A DNA stretch of 64,000 nucleotides from Bacillota bacterium (lineage in GTDB: Bacteria > Bacillota > Desulfitobacteriia > Desulfitobacteriales > JAJXUE01): contig JAJXUE010000002.1 in the NCBI GenBank assembly GCA_021783135.1, forward strand, positions 74,224 through 138,223, given 5' to 3'. Below, piece by piece: positions 16,584 through 26,365 of the stretch. The notes under the pieces are model-generated. The model had not been told where the DNA came from. It made no database searches and saw only the letters and a list, made by a program, of their open reading frames with translations. How positions within the stretch are numbered: position 1 is the first letter of the stretch; each line of letters opens with the position of its first letter. The translations under genes were made by a program, and so were the position numbers.

Positions 16584-17339
16584 TTATAATCTTGCCTTTT
16601 GGATCATTCTTGCCACTGACTGTACGGCAATTGAGGTATCGGGTAGGTCAAACAAGGGCTTACCTTGTACGTCTTGAGATACAATTAAGGGATCAAGTGG
16701 CATGTCACCGATTAATTCCAGCCCGGTTTTGCCAATTTCTTCATCTAATTGGTCCAAAGCACCTTCCGTCGTCTTAGTGACCACCAGATAAACTTCCTTC
16801 ACGGCGGATTTGAGACCTTTAATTAAGTCATAAACCCTTCCGGCCGAACGAATGCCTCGCGCCGAACAGTCGCTAATTACAAACATTACATCAATTTGTG
16901 GTATGGTGCGCCGGCTGATATGCTCTAGACCGGCTTCCGTATCCACCACCACATAGTCGTAGTTACTGCTTAAATTTTCCAAGTGTCGGCGCAACAGGTC
17001 GTTAGCGTAACAGTAGCAGCCCGGTCCTTGTGGCCCGCCCATTACCAACAGGTCGATTTGTTTGGATTCCACCAAGGATTGATTGAGTCTGTATTCCACA
17101 AACACATCCTTGGGCATTCCTTCCGGAATAGCCTTGGGGTCTTTAGTTTGTTCCAACAACTCGGAGATGGTAATATCTACGTCCATACCCAAGGCTTCAT
17201 TCAAATTAGCATTGGGATCGGCGTCGACGGCCAAGATTGAGACTCCTTTGTTACTGTGAACTAAATATTTCAACATTAAGGAGGTAAAGGTAGTTTTACC
17301 TACTCCACCCTTCCCGGCTACTGCAATATACTTGGCCAT
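16584..17339 (-). CDS. CooC/AcsF-type nickel-insertion ATPase
   Basis: A 251-residue MinD-family ATPase with a deviant Walker [10 protein letters not shown], the VDADPNANL switch region and a Cys-X-Cys metal site in [10 protein letters not shown]. CooC-type proteins use ATP to help load nickel into CODH; the related AcsF acts on acetyl-CoA synthase. Two such genes are in this cluster. This one, set between acsV and acsD, may be the ACS-directed version, but sequence alone does not settle it. The ATG follows AAAGGAGGAG. Confidence 0.88.
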   Translation of the reverse strand: MAKYIAVAGKGGVGKTTFTSLMLKYLVHSNKGVSILAVDADPNANLNEALGMDVDITISELLEQTKDPKAIPEGMPKDVFVEYRLNQSLVESKQIDLLVMGGPQGPGCYCYANDLLRRHLENLSSNYDYVVVDTEAGLEHISRRTIPQIDVMFVISDCSARGIRSAGRVYDLIKGLKSAVKEVYLVVTKTTEGALDQLDEEIGKTGLELIGDMPLDPLIVSQDVQGKPLFDLPDTSIAVQSVARMIQKARL

Positions 17340-17356
17340 AAGTCTCCTCCTTTAAT

Positions 17357-19258
17357 TCAACCTTCCACCGTCGGAAAAAGAGAAAGATCGGTGTGCGGTA
17401 AAAATAGTGCCGAAACAAACTCATCCATAAAATCATTTCCTGCTGAAAGCTCAAGATAGGTCATTTTCTTACCTAACTCTTCCGCTTCCTTCCAGGCGGC
17501 CCGCGAAAGCAGGGCTAAATGGGCACCCTTAACGGAACTATTGCCGATAAAGTCATACTTTTCCACAGGCAAGTCCGGCAGTAAGCCGATTTGGACCGAG
17601 TCTTTGACGTTAAGATAATTACCAAAACCACCGGCAATGACAATCTTTTCGATCATCTCCACCTCTAAGCTCACCATCCGCAGTAAAGAACGAATCCCCG
17701 CGTAGATTGCTCCTTTGGCTCGAATCAAATTCTTGACGTCGTTCTCGGTGATAACTATATCCTTATCACCTGGGGTCTGATGCGCCCATGCCAGAACAAA
17801 TTCCTTATCCTCATGTGTTTGTCTATAACGCGGTGTTTGCAAGTCCTTCTGGAAATTGCCGGCGCGGTCGATGATACCTGCTTCGCGCAGCTTCGCCAGG
17901 CAGTCCACCAAACCCGAGCCACAGATGCCAATTGGCTGTTTGCCACCGACAACTTTAAAGGTTACATCAAAGGTTTGGGCATCGATTTCTACCCGTTCAA
18001 TTGCACCGGGCATAGCGCGCATGCCAAAGGTAATTCCGCCGCCTTCAAAACAAGGTCCGGCCGAGCAGGCACAGGCTACCATCCAATCCCTGTTGCCGAG
18101 CACAATTTCCCCATTGGTGCCAATATCGATGAAGAGAATTAAATCATCGCCATTGGACATATCCGTCACCAGAGCTCCGGAAACAATATCGCCGCCGACA
18201 TAACTTGCGACTGAGGGGAAATTAAGCACAGCACCGTGGGGATTCATGTGTAGTCCCAAGTCCGCTGCTCGAAGCGGCGGTACAGAATTCATCGTGGGAA
18301 TGTACGGTTCAAGCCGCACGTATTTGGGCGATACTCCCAAGAAAAGCTGGGTCATTGTGGTATTGCCGGCTGCAACTGCCCCGACAATTTCCTCCGGCTT
18401 AACTTGATATTTGGTGCAAAGGGAATCGACAAGTTCGTTAATCGTACCAATTATCGCAGCTTGAATTTCCGCCAAGTTACCCGGGGCGTCCACAGCATAG
18501 ACAATGCGGGTGATAACATCATCGCCGTAGCGAGCCTGTTTGTTATACGTACCCTGTTTGTCAATAATTGCTCCGGTTGCCAGATTAACCAAGTACACCA
18601 CCACTGTCGTAGTACCGATGTCGATAGCTAGTCCATACGGCGGGTTAACTTGTTCTCCCGGCTCCACATTAACCAACTCATAGCGGTCATTAAGTTCGAC
18701 TAAGGTTGCCGTAACTTGCCATTTGCCGACGCGCAACGCGTCAGGCAGCTGCCGCAAAACACCCAAGGGAATATCAATTTTCCCTTCACCTAAATGTTTT
18801 TTTAGTTCAATGTTCAGCTTGGGCCAGTCTGCACCGTTTTCAGTCAGGGACGGCTCCGGTAGGTGGACAGAAATCTTGCGGGCGAGGGGCGTTAGCCCAT
18901 ATTGACTCAACAGATTTATCTCTTTTTCGCTGAGTAAGCCGTTGGCAGAACCCATGAGCACTTGGTGCTCGGCTAAACGCGACTCCAGCGGAACCTCAAC
19001 AGTGATGTCCCCCATAATCTTCGTCTTACAAGCCAGGTGAACCCCGGCATCAATTTTTTCACGCGAAAGATTTCCGGTAGACTCTACTTCAACCTCACCT
19101 GACACCAATATGACCTTACAGGCCCCGCAAGTCCCTTTGCCGCCACAACCGGATTTTAATTGGATGCCGGCTTTACCGGCTGCCAGCAAAATTGTGGTGG
19201 CAGACGAAACCTGAACTGTCAAGTTGTCGGGTAAGAAACGAACATTACACTGGTCCAC
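17357..19258 (-). CDS. acsV: Corrinoid activation/regeneration protein (RACo-like, 2Fe-2S + ASKHA ATPase)
   Basis: About 633 residues. The N-terminal plant-type ferredoxin domain has CGGKGTCGAC and a fourth Cys in HLACKTK. The C-terminal ASKHA domain has AIDIGTTTVVVYLV, AAGNTTMTQLFLG, FIDIGTNGEIVLG, ICGSGLVD and VIAGGFGNYL. RACo/AcsV proteins use ATP to drive reduction of inactive Co(II) corrinoid on AcsCD back to Co(I). I prefer the GTG at 19258, which has AGGAAG at about 8 bp, to the GTG three codons earlier. It lies between acsC and the cooC-like gene, its usual place. Confidence 0.92.
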   Translation of the reverse strand: MDQCNVRFLPDNLTVQVSSATTILLAAGKAGIQLKSGCGGKGTCGACKVILVSGEVEVESTGNLSREKIDAGVHLACKTKIMGDITVEVPLESRLAEHQVLMGSANGLLSEKEINLLSQYGLTPLARKISVHLPEPSLTENGADWPKLNIELKKHLGEGKIDIPLGVLRQLPDALRVGKWQVTATLVELNDRYELVNVEPGEQVNPPYGLAIDIGTTTVVVYLVNLATGAIIDKQGTYNKQARYGDDVITRIVYAVDAPGNLAEIQAAIIGTINELVDSLCTKYQVKPEEIVGAVAAGNTTMTQLFLGVSPKYVRLEPYIPTMNSVPPLRAADLGLHMNPHGAVLNFPSVASYVGGDIVSGALVTDMSNGDDLILFIDIGTNGEIVLGNRDWMVACACSAGPCFEGGGITFGMRAMPGAIERVEIDAQTFDVTFKVVGGKQPIGICGSGLVDCLAKLREAGIIDRAGNFQKDLQTPRYRQTHEDKEFVLAWAHQTPGDKDIVITENDVKNLIRAKGAIYAGIRSLLRMVSLEVEMIEKIVIAGGFGNYLNVKDSVQIGLLPDLPVEKYDFIGNSSVKGAHLALLSRAAWKEAEELGKKMTYLELSAGNDFMDEFVSALFLPHTDLSLFPTVEG

Positions 19259-19307
19259 AGCTCTCACTTCCTAATTAACGTGCTGCTACGGGTAAAGGGT
19301 TTTTTAT

Positions 19308-20639
19308 CTAAGCGCCAAAGTTACTTTTAGCAAACGAAACAATCCCGGAAGCTTCGCGCGGTCCTACCACTACTTTCCAGCCTGATAGTTCTTGCAGCTT
19401 ACCGGAGATAACGGCAACGTAGCCTGGAATTACCACGTTTTTGTGGTTAACCTTGTCAGCTACTTCGAATTTTTGCATAAGTTCAGCTACCTTTTCCGGC
19501 TCAAACTTACCTGCGGCATATGCTGTGAGAACGGAGGTTCCATCCGTATCCACGGCGAGAATATAGCTTGGAATCCGGGTTGCTTCAACTTCCCCTTGTA
19601 CTGTGTAGTACGTAAGCGAGAAATTAGTTGTAACGTAAACCGGAGAATCCGCACTGACTTCGCCCACTGCGTGCAGTTTAGGTTCAACCTGAATCGGTTT
19701 TTGTGGATCAGTGTAGAGGTTTTGTCTGATTGTCAGTAAGGGCAGGATGTGTTCCTTCTTGCTGGCATTCAGCACAACCATGCTGGCATACTTAGCTACA
19801 TAAACACCGGCTTGAATAATCTCATCCAAGGGGTTTTCCTCTTGCGTAAATGCAGCTGCCGGATAACCGAAAAGACGGAATTTCTTTTTGATGGCCTGAC
19901 GGCGCAGTTGTGTCAGATCAGCCAAGACTCTGGAGGTGGTACGGCTGCCCGAATCAAGTACCAGGTCTTTATAGCCCAAAGCAGTAATTTTCTCAACCAG
20001 CTCGGCCAAACTATCCAAGTTTTCGCCGCGTACAAGTAACGGTACTCCGGCTCCTTTAGCTACTTCAACCATTGCTTCATAGTTAGCAGCTGTGGCAACA
20101 CCAACTAGTGGCTTGCGATCAGCAATTGGCGCCAAGGCGCTTTTTAATGCAGCAGCATCTTCGGTCAGTAAGACCAAGGATAGTTGCGAATTTGCGGCTA
20201 CCTCTTGCACAGCAGTGGCAAATTTGGCGGCATCGCCAGACTCGTTGTCAATGGCAATACCCTGAACGGTATACTGTAAACCTACCCGTTCGAAAGTTAG
20301 GTCGTTAATCTCAGCTACTTTGGCCGCAATTTCAGCCTGGGAAAGTTTGTCCGAAACTCGCACTACGATGGTAGTTTCATGAAAGAACGTTTTTTCGTGG
20401 CGGAACATTACGGTCTCATCACCCAGCGCAGCTCCCGCACCAAATTTAATAAGTTTAATTGGCGGAGCAGAAGCGGCATCGAGATTTTCTTTAGCTTCCG
20501 CGGAAACGTAAGGGCAACTATCCAAAGCAGCTTTACCGGAAGCTAACGCCATGGCAAATGCTAAACAAGTCGGCGGGCCGCACTCCCCGCAGTTTTTTTT
20601 CGGCAACTGCTTATAAATGTCCAATCCTGTTAGAGCCAT
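19308..20639 (-). CDS. acsC: Corrinoid/iron-sulfur protein large subunit (CFeSP gamma)
   Basis: About 443 residues. The N-terminal 4Fe-4S motif CGECGPPTC...C (CX2CX4CX16C) lies in the first 50 residues, followed by a TIM barrel and a C-terminal B12-binding region. With AcsD it carries the methyl-cobamide between AcsE and AcsB. The start at 20639 gives MALTGLDIYKQLPK, the family start, and follows AAAGGAG. A longer frame upstream has no support. The 117-bp gap before it, after acsB, shows no clear signal. Confidence 0.95.
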   Translation of the reverse strand: MALTGLDIYKQLPKKNCGECGPPTCLAFAMALASGKAALDSCPYVSAEAKENLDAASAPPIKLIKFGAGAALGDETVMFRHEKTFFHETTIVVRVSDKLSQAEIAAKVAEINDLTFERVGLQYTVQGIAIDNESGDAAKFATAVQEVAANSQLSLVLLTEDAAALKSALAPIADRKPLVGVATAANYEAMVEVAKGAGVPLLVRGENLDSLAELVEKITALGYKDLVLDSGSRTTSRVLADLTQLRRQAIKKKFRLFGYPAAAFTQEENPLDEIIQAGVYVAKYASMVVLNASKKEHILPLLTIRQNLYTDPQKPIQVEPKLHAVGEVSADSPVYVTTNFSLTYYTVQGEVEATRIPSYILAVDTDGTSVLTAYAAGKFEPEKVAELMQKFEVADKVNHKNVVIPGYVAVISGKLQELSGWKVVVGPREASGIVSFAKSNFGA

Positions 20640-20756
20640 TAGTTCTAACTCTCCTTTCTCCCTAGTCACAATTTTTTATTTAGGCTCAGCTTGGCAGCGG
20701 TTGACCGTCTTGCCGACAGCCAACCACCCCCAAGCGAGTCTTACCCGCAAATTGAA

Positions 20757-22934
20757 TTACATCAATGGTTCCATGGTTAAGGCCGGATGTCCTTTTTCTT
20801 CTAAGAACGGCAAAATCTCTTCTACCGTGCTGCCGACAGTTTCGTCAGCAATCTTATCAATAAAGTCTTCCCCTAAGCCTTCTTCTTTAGCCCGCTCGAC
20901 AAAATCATCATGCAAGAACTCTTTTAATTCTTTCGGCATCCAGATGATGCGAGCCATCCCGCCGTCAGCGGGGATAAACTTCTTACTTACCAGGTAAGTA
21001 CGACCTATACCCATGAAGCCTGGTGTTTGCAAGCCACCGCCTACGGTGCCGGCCAGGGTGGAGAAGGTCATGCCACAGGGAGTCATCCCGCTGTGCTCAC
21101 GCGTGGTAATCATCAGGCCGTTAGCCTCAGGCACGATAGCCATAATAGCTTCGAAACAACCGCAAGAGGTCATGGGCCGATCCATCAGGGTGTAGAGATT
21201 TACTTCTTCCAAAGTATTGTTAGAAGCTGGACGCAGATACTCATTGACAGATTGCCACATACCGCGTTCATTGTCGATAGCTGTCCCTTTAAGGATTGGC
21301 TGGTTAGGTCCGGTTGGGGTAATTTCGAAGGCAGCTTTGGCATCGAGCCAAGAAACTGCGCCACAGAGTCCAACCCGCTCAGGGGTTACCACACAGACGT
21401 GGTTTGGCGCAAAGGACTGGCAGAGGAGACAGGAATAAAACTCTTCAACTTTGTCGTCAGTAAGCGTTTTCATACGAGCATCACGCGCACGATAGCGCTC
21501 CCTGGCGAGTTTAATCTTTTCGTCCACTAAGGCTTGGTCCGTGATTAAGGTTACTTGGACGCGGTCAACGATTGAAGGAAATTCTTGCTTATATTTGTGC
21601 AACAACAAGGTTCCTAAATCTGCAATCTTCCAGCCTTTGGCCACAGCATCTTTGCTGAAACGTAACCAGCAGAGATCACGCTGCGCAACGTGCCATATAC
21701 CTTCGCCATAGTTGGAGAAGTAGTGAACCCGACGTTCCAGCACGCCTTCAAAGTCTTCTTGCATTTTACGACCGTAAATATCAATCATAATGCCAAGCGG
21801 CAATTTGTCGCCTTCTTTGATATCCGTGATTTCCGGTCCGATAACAGTAACCTTGCCATCTTCGATTTCGTCCGGGCCAACCATATGCACTAATTCAAAT
21901 GCTGTGGTGCGGCCACCGCCGAATTCAACATAAGTGTCACCTTTACGGATAGTCTCACCCTCAAAGGCCGGACCTACGTTAACCGGTACAGGAACATCAA
22001 CGCTGGTTAACTTGATGCCGCGCACTTCAAAGGCCAACGGTAAAATCTTATCATAATCAGGCTCTGAGATATACCAGTCGTTGAGCTGCATATCCTTCGA
22101 AAGTTCCTGGTCGGTAATGACCGGGAAGCCCATGAAGATAGTGCCCATTTCGGCAGCGATTTTAACGTCATCCAACTCACCTAAATGGAGGATAAAGGCT
22201 AAAACGCGACGGCGTTGATAGTCGCGGTGCAGCTCACGTTCGCCGGGAGCAACCCCACCGAAAGCCATACCGGCCCGGAAAGCATAGTTGGCAGCGTGCA
22301 CTACTTGGGTAAAGTTACCGACTGGGAAAGCGATGTAGTCGATACCCAACTTAGCGTTTTGCTCTAACAATTGCTCAATAATTTCATCCGATAAGAACAT
22401 CATGAAACCTTGGCCCATCAGCTTATCGACCAATTTCTTGGCCGCTGCACTGTCTTTGGCACGACCCAGGATTACGGCCACACCAGGGATGGTCCAGTCC
22501 ACCATTTTGATCCCGAACTTACGAACTACCGGGTCACCCAAAAAGCCCGTCCAAGGACCTGCCTTAGGCTCCTCACCCCGCAAGTAGTTCAGCACTTCAA
22601 TCGTTTCAGCTGCGTATAAAACTGCTTCGCCCCACAGCATGGCGTTTTCCATGTTCAAGCCGGATTTGACCTGTTCCCGCATCCGACTCATGATGGGTAC
22701 CAACTCACCCAGCTTGGTAACCGCTTCTCCGGATAGGCAACGCATAACAGGGAGATAGTAAGCGGTATCAGGATAGCTGATCGCCGCGTTCGGTCCAAAC
22801 TCCTTCAGGGCCTGAGTCAGGAGAATTTCGGCGTAACTAAGTGCAATCACAGTTCCGTCGTAAGCCCGTTTAAATAACTTAATAGGTTCTTCGCCTTCTT
22901 TAACAGCGCCCTCGTAAATTTTATCTAAAGCCAT
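20757..22934 (-). CDS. acsB: Acetyl-CoA synthase (alpha subunit)
   Basis: A 725-residue protein, full length for AcsB. The A-cluster ligands show the family spacing CLLCQSFAPNHVC (C-x2-C-x8-C), then a fourth Cys nine residues on, and a CGC motif in SCGCFEAI. It joins CO from CODH, the methyl group of AcsCD and CoA into acetyl-CoA at a nickel/iron site. The CODH-binding N-terminal domain is present (MALDKIYEGAVKEG). The ATG follows AAAGGAGG. It lies 24 bp downstream of acsA, as expected for the CODH/ACS complex. Confidence 0.97.
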   Translation of the reverse strand: MALDKIYEGAVKEGEEPIKLFKRAYDGTVIALSYAEILLTQALKEFGPNAAISYPDTAYYLPVMRCLSGEAVTKLGELVPIMSRMREQVKSGLNMENAMLWGEAVLYAAETIEVLNYLRGEEPKAGPWTGFLGDPVVRKFGIKMVDWTIPGVAVILGRAKDSAAAKKLVDKLMGQGFMMFLSDEIIEQLLEQNAKLGIDYIAFPVGNFTQVVHAANYAFRAGMAFGGVAPGERELHRDYQRRRVLAFILHLGELDDVKIAAEMGTIFMGFPVITDQELSKDMQLNDWYISEPDYDKILPLAFEVRGIKLTSVDVPVPVNVGPAFEGETIRKGDTYVEFGGGRTTAFELVHMVGPDEIEDGKVTVIGPEITDIKEGDKLPLGIMIDIYGRKMQEDFEGVLERRVHYFSNYGEGIWHVAQRDLCWLRFSKDAVAKGWKIADLGTLLLHKYKQEFPSIVDRVQVTLITDQALVDEKIKLARERYRARDARMKTLTDDKVEEFYSCLLCQSFAPNHVCVVTPERVGLCGAVSWLDAKAAFEITPTGPNQPILKGTAIDNERGMWQSVNEYLRPASNNTLEEVNLYTLMDRPMTSCGCFEAIMAIVPEANGLMITTREHSGMTPCGMTFSTLAGTVGGGLQTPGFMGIGRTYLVSKKFIPADGGMARIIWMPKELKEFLHDDFVERAKEEGLGEDFIDKIADETVGSTVEEILPFLEEKGHPALTMEPLM

Positions 22935-22958
22935 CTTAATTCGTCCTCCTTTCCTTCC

Positions 22959-24977
22959 TTAATATCCCTGAGCCAGAGATGTTGCGTACTTTTCGGCAGC
23001 GTCTCTGTGTACGCCGAGTTTCCAGCTTCTATATTCCAGGGCATTAATCAGTTTCTTGGCCGCAACTTCGGAATCCATTTCCAGGATAAAGTGTCCGCCA
23101 AAAACGTCATGGGCAATTTGAGTAGCTACACCATATACCAGGTCACTGCCTTCCAATGGCGGCATGGTGCCGACATGAACCGGCAGACCCATGGTGACAG
23201 CCCAAGTACCGATGGAAATTGATTTTTCATGGGTTGCTTCCGGTGCGCTGGCTACAAACGGAACCTTAGGCACATCCACACCTAGTTCATTGGCCATAGC
23301 AGTAACCAAATCTGCAGCACGGGTATTGTCAACACAAGCACCCATGTGGAATACCAACGGCAGTCCGCCGGTAGTCAACTTATTAGCTGCTTCTACACGC
23401 TTCGTGAACGCTTTGAGGCCAGGACCGGCATATTTATCTACTGCATCAGGTGCCATTAATCCGGCCTTAGCGGCGGCGCCAGCTGAGCAACCGGTGGCGA
23501 CCATCAACACGTCGTTAGCAGCCAACTCTTTCATAATGGTCAAGTGGCTCTTATCTTGGAACTGCTTCAAGTTGTTGCAGCCTGCCAAGAGGCACACACC
23601 CTTAATTTCGCCGGAGAGGATAGCATCAGTCAAGACGCTGATTGGGCGGTCCGGATTGATGGCTGCAAATAAATCGAGCATGGCTTCCAGACTAAAGCCT
23701 GCCACAACTTTATTTTTGTGCTGCGGAATGTGAATTTTGTTTAAATCACGATTTTTGAAGTTATCAATGGAGAGCCTGACTATCGCCATCGCATCTTCCA
23801 TTGCGGTTGTTTCATCAAACGGGTAGTGGATAGCGCCCGGGAATTTGGCAATTTCGTTCGTGGTAATGATTCTGGTATGGAAACATTCCGCTGCCGTAGT
23901 CACGGAAGGCATCATACATTGAATGTCGAGTACCATCGAATCTAAGACCCCGGTCATAATCGCCAACTCTTGGCTGGATTGGTTAGTTGCAATATACACG
24001 CCTTTACGCATCAAAAGCTCATGACCGGTACAGCACAGACCGACGATATTGATGCCCTTGGCACCTGCTGCAATGGCTTCGCTTTCCAGCTTGTGGGCAG
24101 CGGATACTACCATTTCACTGACCAACGGGTTGTGACCGTGTACAGCGATGTTAATTTTGTCTTCCTCAAGCACGCCTAAGTTAGCTTCCGAAACAAGGGG
24201 TTTCGGGGTGCCAAACAATATATCCGAAATATCTGTGGCAATGTGCATACCGGTGTAGTCGGCCAAGGAAGCCTTCAGCCCGCCAAAAATGATATTAACA
24301 GGGTCAGAGTCAACACCCATAGCAGTTTGGGCCAACAATTGCACAACGGAACGGTCAATTGCAACCGGTCCAACGTTGGTGGCCTTAAATTTATCTTGGC
24401 GCCCTTTAGTAATAGTTGTAGTCAAGAAAGTACAGGTTTGATCGCCGTAACGACCATAATCGTCCAACGCTTCAATGGCGACTTCTTTGGCAATTTCTAT
24501 ATCTGTTTTGCCTTCAGTGGTAATACCGATGCGCTTGGCTACAGCTTGTAGTTTTGCGGGATCTGCGATCTTGTAGTCCGGCGCTTCGCCGTCTGCCAAG
24601 TGCAAGAGGGTGCGGGCGATGTGGCGGCCATGGTCGGAGTGGGACGAAGTACCGCCGGCAATAAACCTGACGAGGTTTCTTGCTACAATCGTATTGGCAT
24701 CAGCTCCGCACATACCGCGGCTGGCTGGGCCGTCATCCGCTTTGATCCGGCAGGGTCCTTGAATACAAATCCGGCAGCAAATACCTTTATAACCGAATTG
24801 GCACTGGGGTTGTTGGGCTACGGCCCGGTCATAGGCTGTATAAACACCATGTTCTTGGGCAACTTTCAACATTTCCAAAGCTGCCGGGTCAACTGTCCGC
24901 TCACGATTTTTCGGTTCCTCCACGCGGGGCACGCTACTGCTTCTGGCCGTAAAGTCCAGATCACTAAATCTTGGCAT
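22959..24977 (-). CDS. acsA: CO dehydrogenase catalytic subunit (CODH/ACS beta)
   Basis: A 672-residue CooS/AcsA-type enzyme. The N-terminal cysteines for clusters D and B are in CQFGYKGICCRICIQGPC. Cluster C ligands occur further on, including GLCCTGHE, ATGCSAG and HMGACVDN. It interconverts CO2 and CO and feeds CO by tunnel to AcsB. The adjacent acsB argues for the bifunctional-complex form rather than a monofunctional CooS. The ATG follows GAGGAGG. It is the second gene after cooC. Confidence 0.96.
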   Translation of the reverse strand: MPRFSDLDFTARSSSVPRVEEPKNRERTVDPAALEMLKVAQEHGVYTAYDRAVAQQPQCQFGYKGICCRICIQGPCRIKADDGPASRGMCGADANTIVARNLVRFIAGGTSSHSDHGRHIARTLLHLADGEAPDYKIADPAKLQAVAKRIGITTEGKTDIEIAKEVAIEALDDYGRYGDQTCTFLTTTITKGRQDKFKATNVGPVAIDRSVVQLLAQTAMGVDSDPVNIIFGGLKASLADYTGMHIATDISDILFGTPKPLVSEANLGVLEEDKINIAVHGHNPLVSEMVVSAAHKLESEAIAAGAKGINIVGLCCTGHELLMRKGVYIATNQSSQELAIMTGVLDSMVLDIQCMMPSVTTAAECFHTRIITTNEIAKFPGAIHYPFDETTAMEDAMAIVRLSIDNFKNRDLNKIHIPQHKNKVVAGFSLEAMLDLFAAINPDRPISVLTDAILSGEIKGVCLLAGCNNLKQFQDKSHLTIMKELAANDVLMVATGCSAGAAAKAGLMAPDAVDKYAGPGLKAFTKRVEAANKLTTGGLPLVFHMGACVDNTRAADLVTAMANELGVDVPKVPFVASAPEATHEKSISIGTWAVTMGLPVHVGTMPPLEGSDLVYGVATQIAHDVFGGHFILEMDSEVAAKKLINALEYRSWKLGVHRDAAEKYATSLAQGY

Positions 24978-25038
24978 TGATGTAACCTCCTCTAGGTTAA
25001 TTTCTTCTTTTACACTCCGTTCCTGTTACCCTAACCCC

Positions 25039-25815
25039 TCATTTTCCACCCCCAGCAGCCTCTGCCACAATCTTACGAAAAATATCCTCTAAAGCAGACC
25101 CTAAAGCACCACCCGGCAAATCCAGGTTTCCTTCTTCTAGAGCTGCATCAGCGAGGTCGTCGCTATAGGGCAAAACCCCTAAAAGTTCGCCCGGTTCCAA
25201 GCTGGCTTGGAGAAAATCAGCTTCCTTTTGGTTTCTAATCTTATTGCCAATTACTCTAACCTTAGGAACTCCCAGTTCCTTGGCGAGTTGTTTAACAACC
25301 TTTGCGGTTTGCACGCTTACTTTGGTAGGCTCAGTTACTATGAATAGAGCATCGACTCCGCGTGCGGTACCCCTGGTTAACTGTTCAATACCTGCCCCCA
25401 TATCGAGAATGACTGTTTCCTTGGCGCCAAGCAAAAGCGAGTTAACTAAAGCGTGTAAAAAGGTGTTCTCCTTACAGTAACAAGCCGTGCCGCCTTGTTT
25501 GACATTGCCCATACGCAAAAAGTGAATATGACCCATGGCCACGCTGTGACTAATGAGTAAATCATCTACCTTGGGGTTTAGAGGGAAAAAAGCACCTTCC
25601 GGGCCCATTCTCTCGGCAATCAATTCCTGCATGGCCACAACCGGTTTGAGCTTGGCCAAGATTTCCTCCGGCAGACCCAAAGTTGTACCCAGGCTGGCAT
25701 CGGGGTCAGCGTCGACGGCGTACACCTCGTAACCTTCCCGGGCAAATAGTTTAGCTAAATTTGCGGAAAATGTAGTTTTACCCACTCCGCCTTTACCGGA
25801 TACTGCAACTTTCAC
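25039..25815 (-). CDS. cooC: CooC nickel-insertion ATPase for CO dehydrogenase
   Basis: A 258-residue MinD-family ATPase with GKGGVGKTT at residue 7, VDADPDASLG, and the dimer-interface Cys-X-Cys in GTACYCKEN. It is directly upstream of acsA, where CODH-maturation CooC proteins are usual. It differs from the other CooC-like protein at 16584-17339 well beyond the shared motifs, so the pair is not a recent duplication. The GTG start follows AAGGAGGG at about 8 bp. It is the first gene of the cluster and the first gene after the SAM riboswitch. Confidence 0.92.
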   Translation of the reverse strand: MKVAVSGKGGVGKTTFSANLAKLFAREGYEVYAVDADPDASLGTTLGLPEEILAKLKPVVAMQELIAERMGPEGAFFPLNPKVDDLLISHSVAMGHIHFLRMGNVKQGGTACYCKENTFLHALVNSLLLGAKETVILDMGAGIEQLTRGTARGVDALFIVTEPTKVSVQTAKVVKQLAKELGVPKVRVIGNKIRNQKEADFLQASLEPGELLGVLPYSDDLADAALEEGNLDLPGGALGSALEDIFRKIVAEAAGGGK

Positions 25816-25850
25816 TGTAACGCCCTCCTTCTACCGCCAGGCAACGTCTC

Positions 25851-25895
25851 GTAGTTAGTAATAGTAGTTAGTAATAGTAGTTAGTAATAGTAGTT
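25851..25895. repeat. Tandem 13-bp repeat in the cooC leader
   Basis: GTAGTTAGTAATA occurs three times in a row (25851-25889), followed by a partial fourth unit. It ends about 35 bp before the cooC start. Confidence 0.85.
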
Positions 25896-25981
25896 GGTTC
25901 ATTAATGAAGTTTCCGAGGCAAATTAAACAACTAATAATATTTAGTTTTGCACATATATTCGTGACGGTCAAGCATTATCC

Positions 25982-25997
25982 TTCTGAAGTTTCAGAA
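25982..25997. promoter_or_regulatory. Inverted repeat in the acs leader
   Basis: TTCTGAA-GT-TTCAGAA is a perfect 7-2-7 inverted repeat, which could be an operator or a small RNA hairpin. Confidence 0.4.
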
Positions 25998-26187
25998 AAT
26001 TTACTTTTTTCTTCTATGGTTGATTTTTGGAGGTGAGCGGTACTATTGTTCTGATTAACGGTTTCTACTTATGAATGCTTCCTTCCTGCTTAGTGAAAAA
26101 AAAGACTTAGTTTTTTATCTATTATGAATTATTTATAAATTAAAATTAATCACATAAAGTTTAATTTTCCACAGCAAAAATGCACAA

Positions 26188-26222
26188 AAATAAAAGGCCT
26201 CTCAATTAAGGAAGAGGTCTTA
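26188..26222 (-). terminator. Riboswitch expression-platform terminator
   Basis: On the minus strand AAGACCTCT pairs with AGAGGCCTT (one mismatch), followed by TTATTTTT. The 5' arm CCTCTTC can instead pair with GAAGAGG at the 3' end of the aptamer, giving a mutually exclusive antiterminator. Confidence 0.85.
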
Positions 26223-26236
26223 AAGTCTGAGTCGTC

Positions 26237-26347
26237 CTCTTCTCATCTTGCAGAATCTTGCTCTGTAGGATATGGCACCAATTCACATTTCATGCGGGTT
26301 GCCGGGCTTCACAGGGCCAATACCTCCACCGCACTTGATAAGAAGAA
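26237..26347 (-). promoter_or_regulatory. SAM-I (S-box) riboswitch aptamer
   Basis: Read on the minus strand, the sequence runs TTCTTATC, then GGTGGAGG, TTGGCCC, TGTGAAG, CCCGGCAACC, GGTGCCA, ATCCTACAGA, TTCTGCAAGATGAGAA. These are the conserved blocks of the SAM-I family in order, including the P1 arms (TTCTTATC with GATGAGAA), the kink-turn and pseudoknot regions. SAM binding stabilises P1, frees the downstream terminator and stops transcription. It reads towards cooC and the acs genes, which are the first recognisable genes after it. A consensus promoter lies just upstream. Confidence 0.95.
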
Positions 26348-26365
26348 TTCTATTTAACTAGCTAT

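Larger units (their letters stand above)
25816..26187 (-). other. Long untranslated leader between the SAM riboswitch and cooC
   Basis: This AT-rich stretch holds no recognisable gene. It contains a tandem repeat (25851-25895), an inverted repeat (25982-25997) and a 14-codon frame (25932-25976, minus strand, MLDRHEYMCKTKYY) with AGAAGG before its ATG. That frame could be a leader peptide or chance. I found no convincing second promoter, but an AT-rich one could be missed. Confidence 0.6.

Noticed and set aside
25851..25895. 13-bp tandem repeat as a CRISPR or iteron origin
   Set aside because: There are only three units without spacers, and no replication-initiator gene nearby. dnaD/dnaI are 20 kb away.
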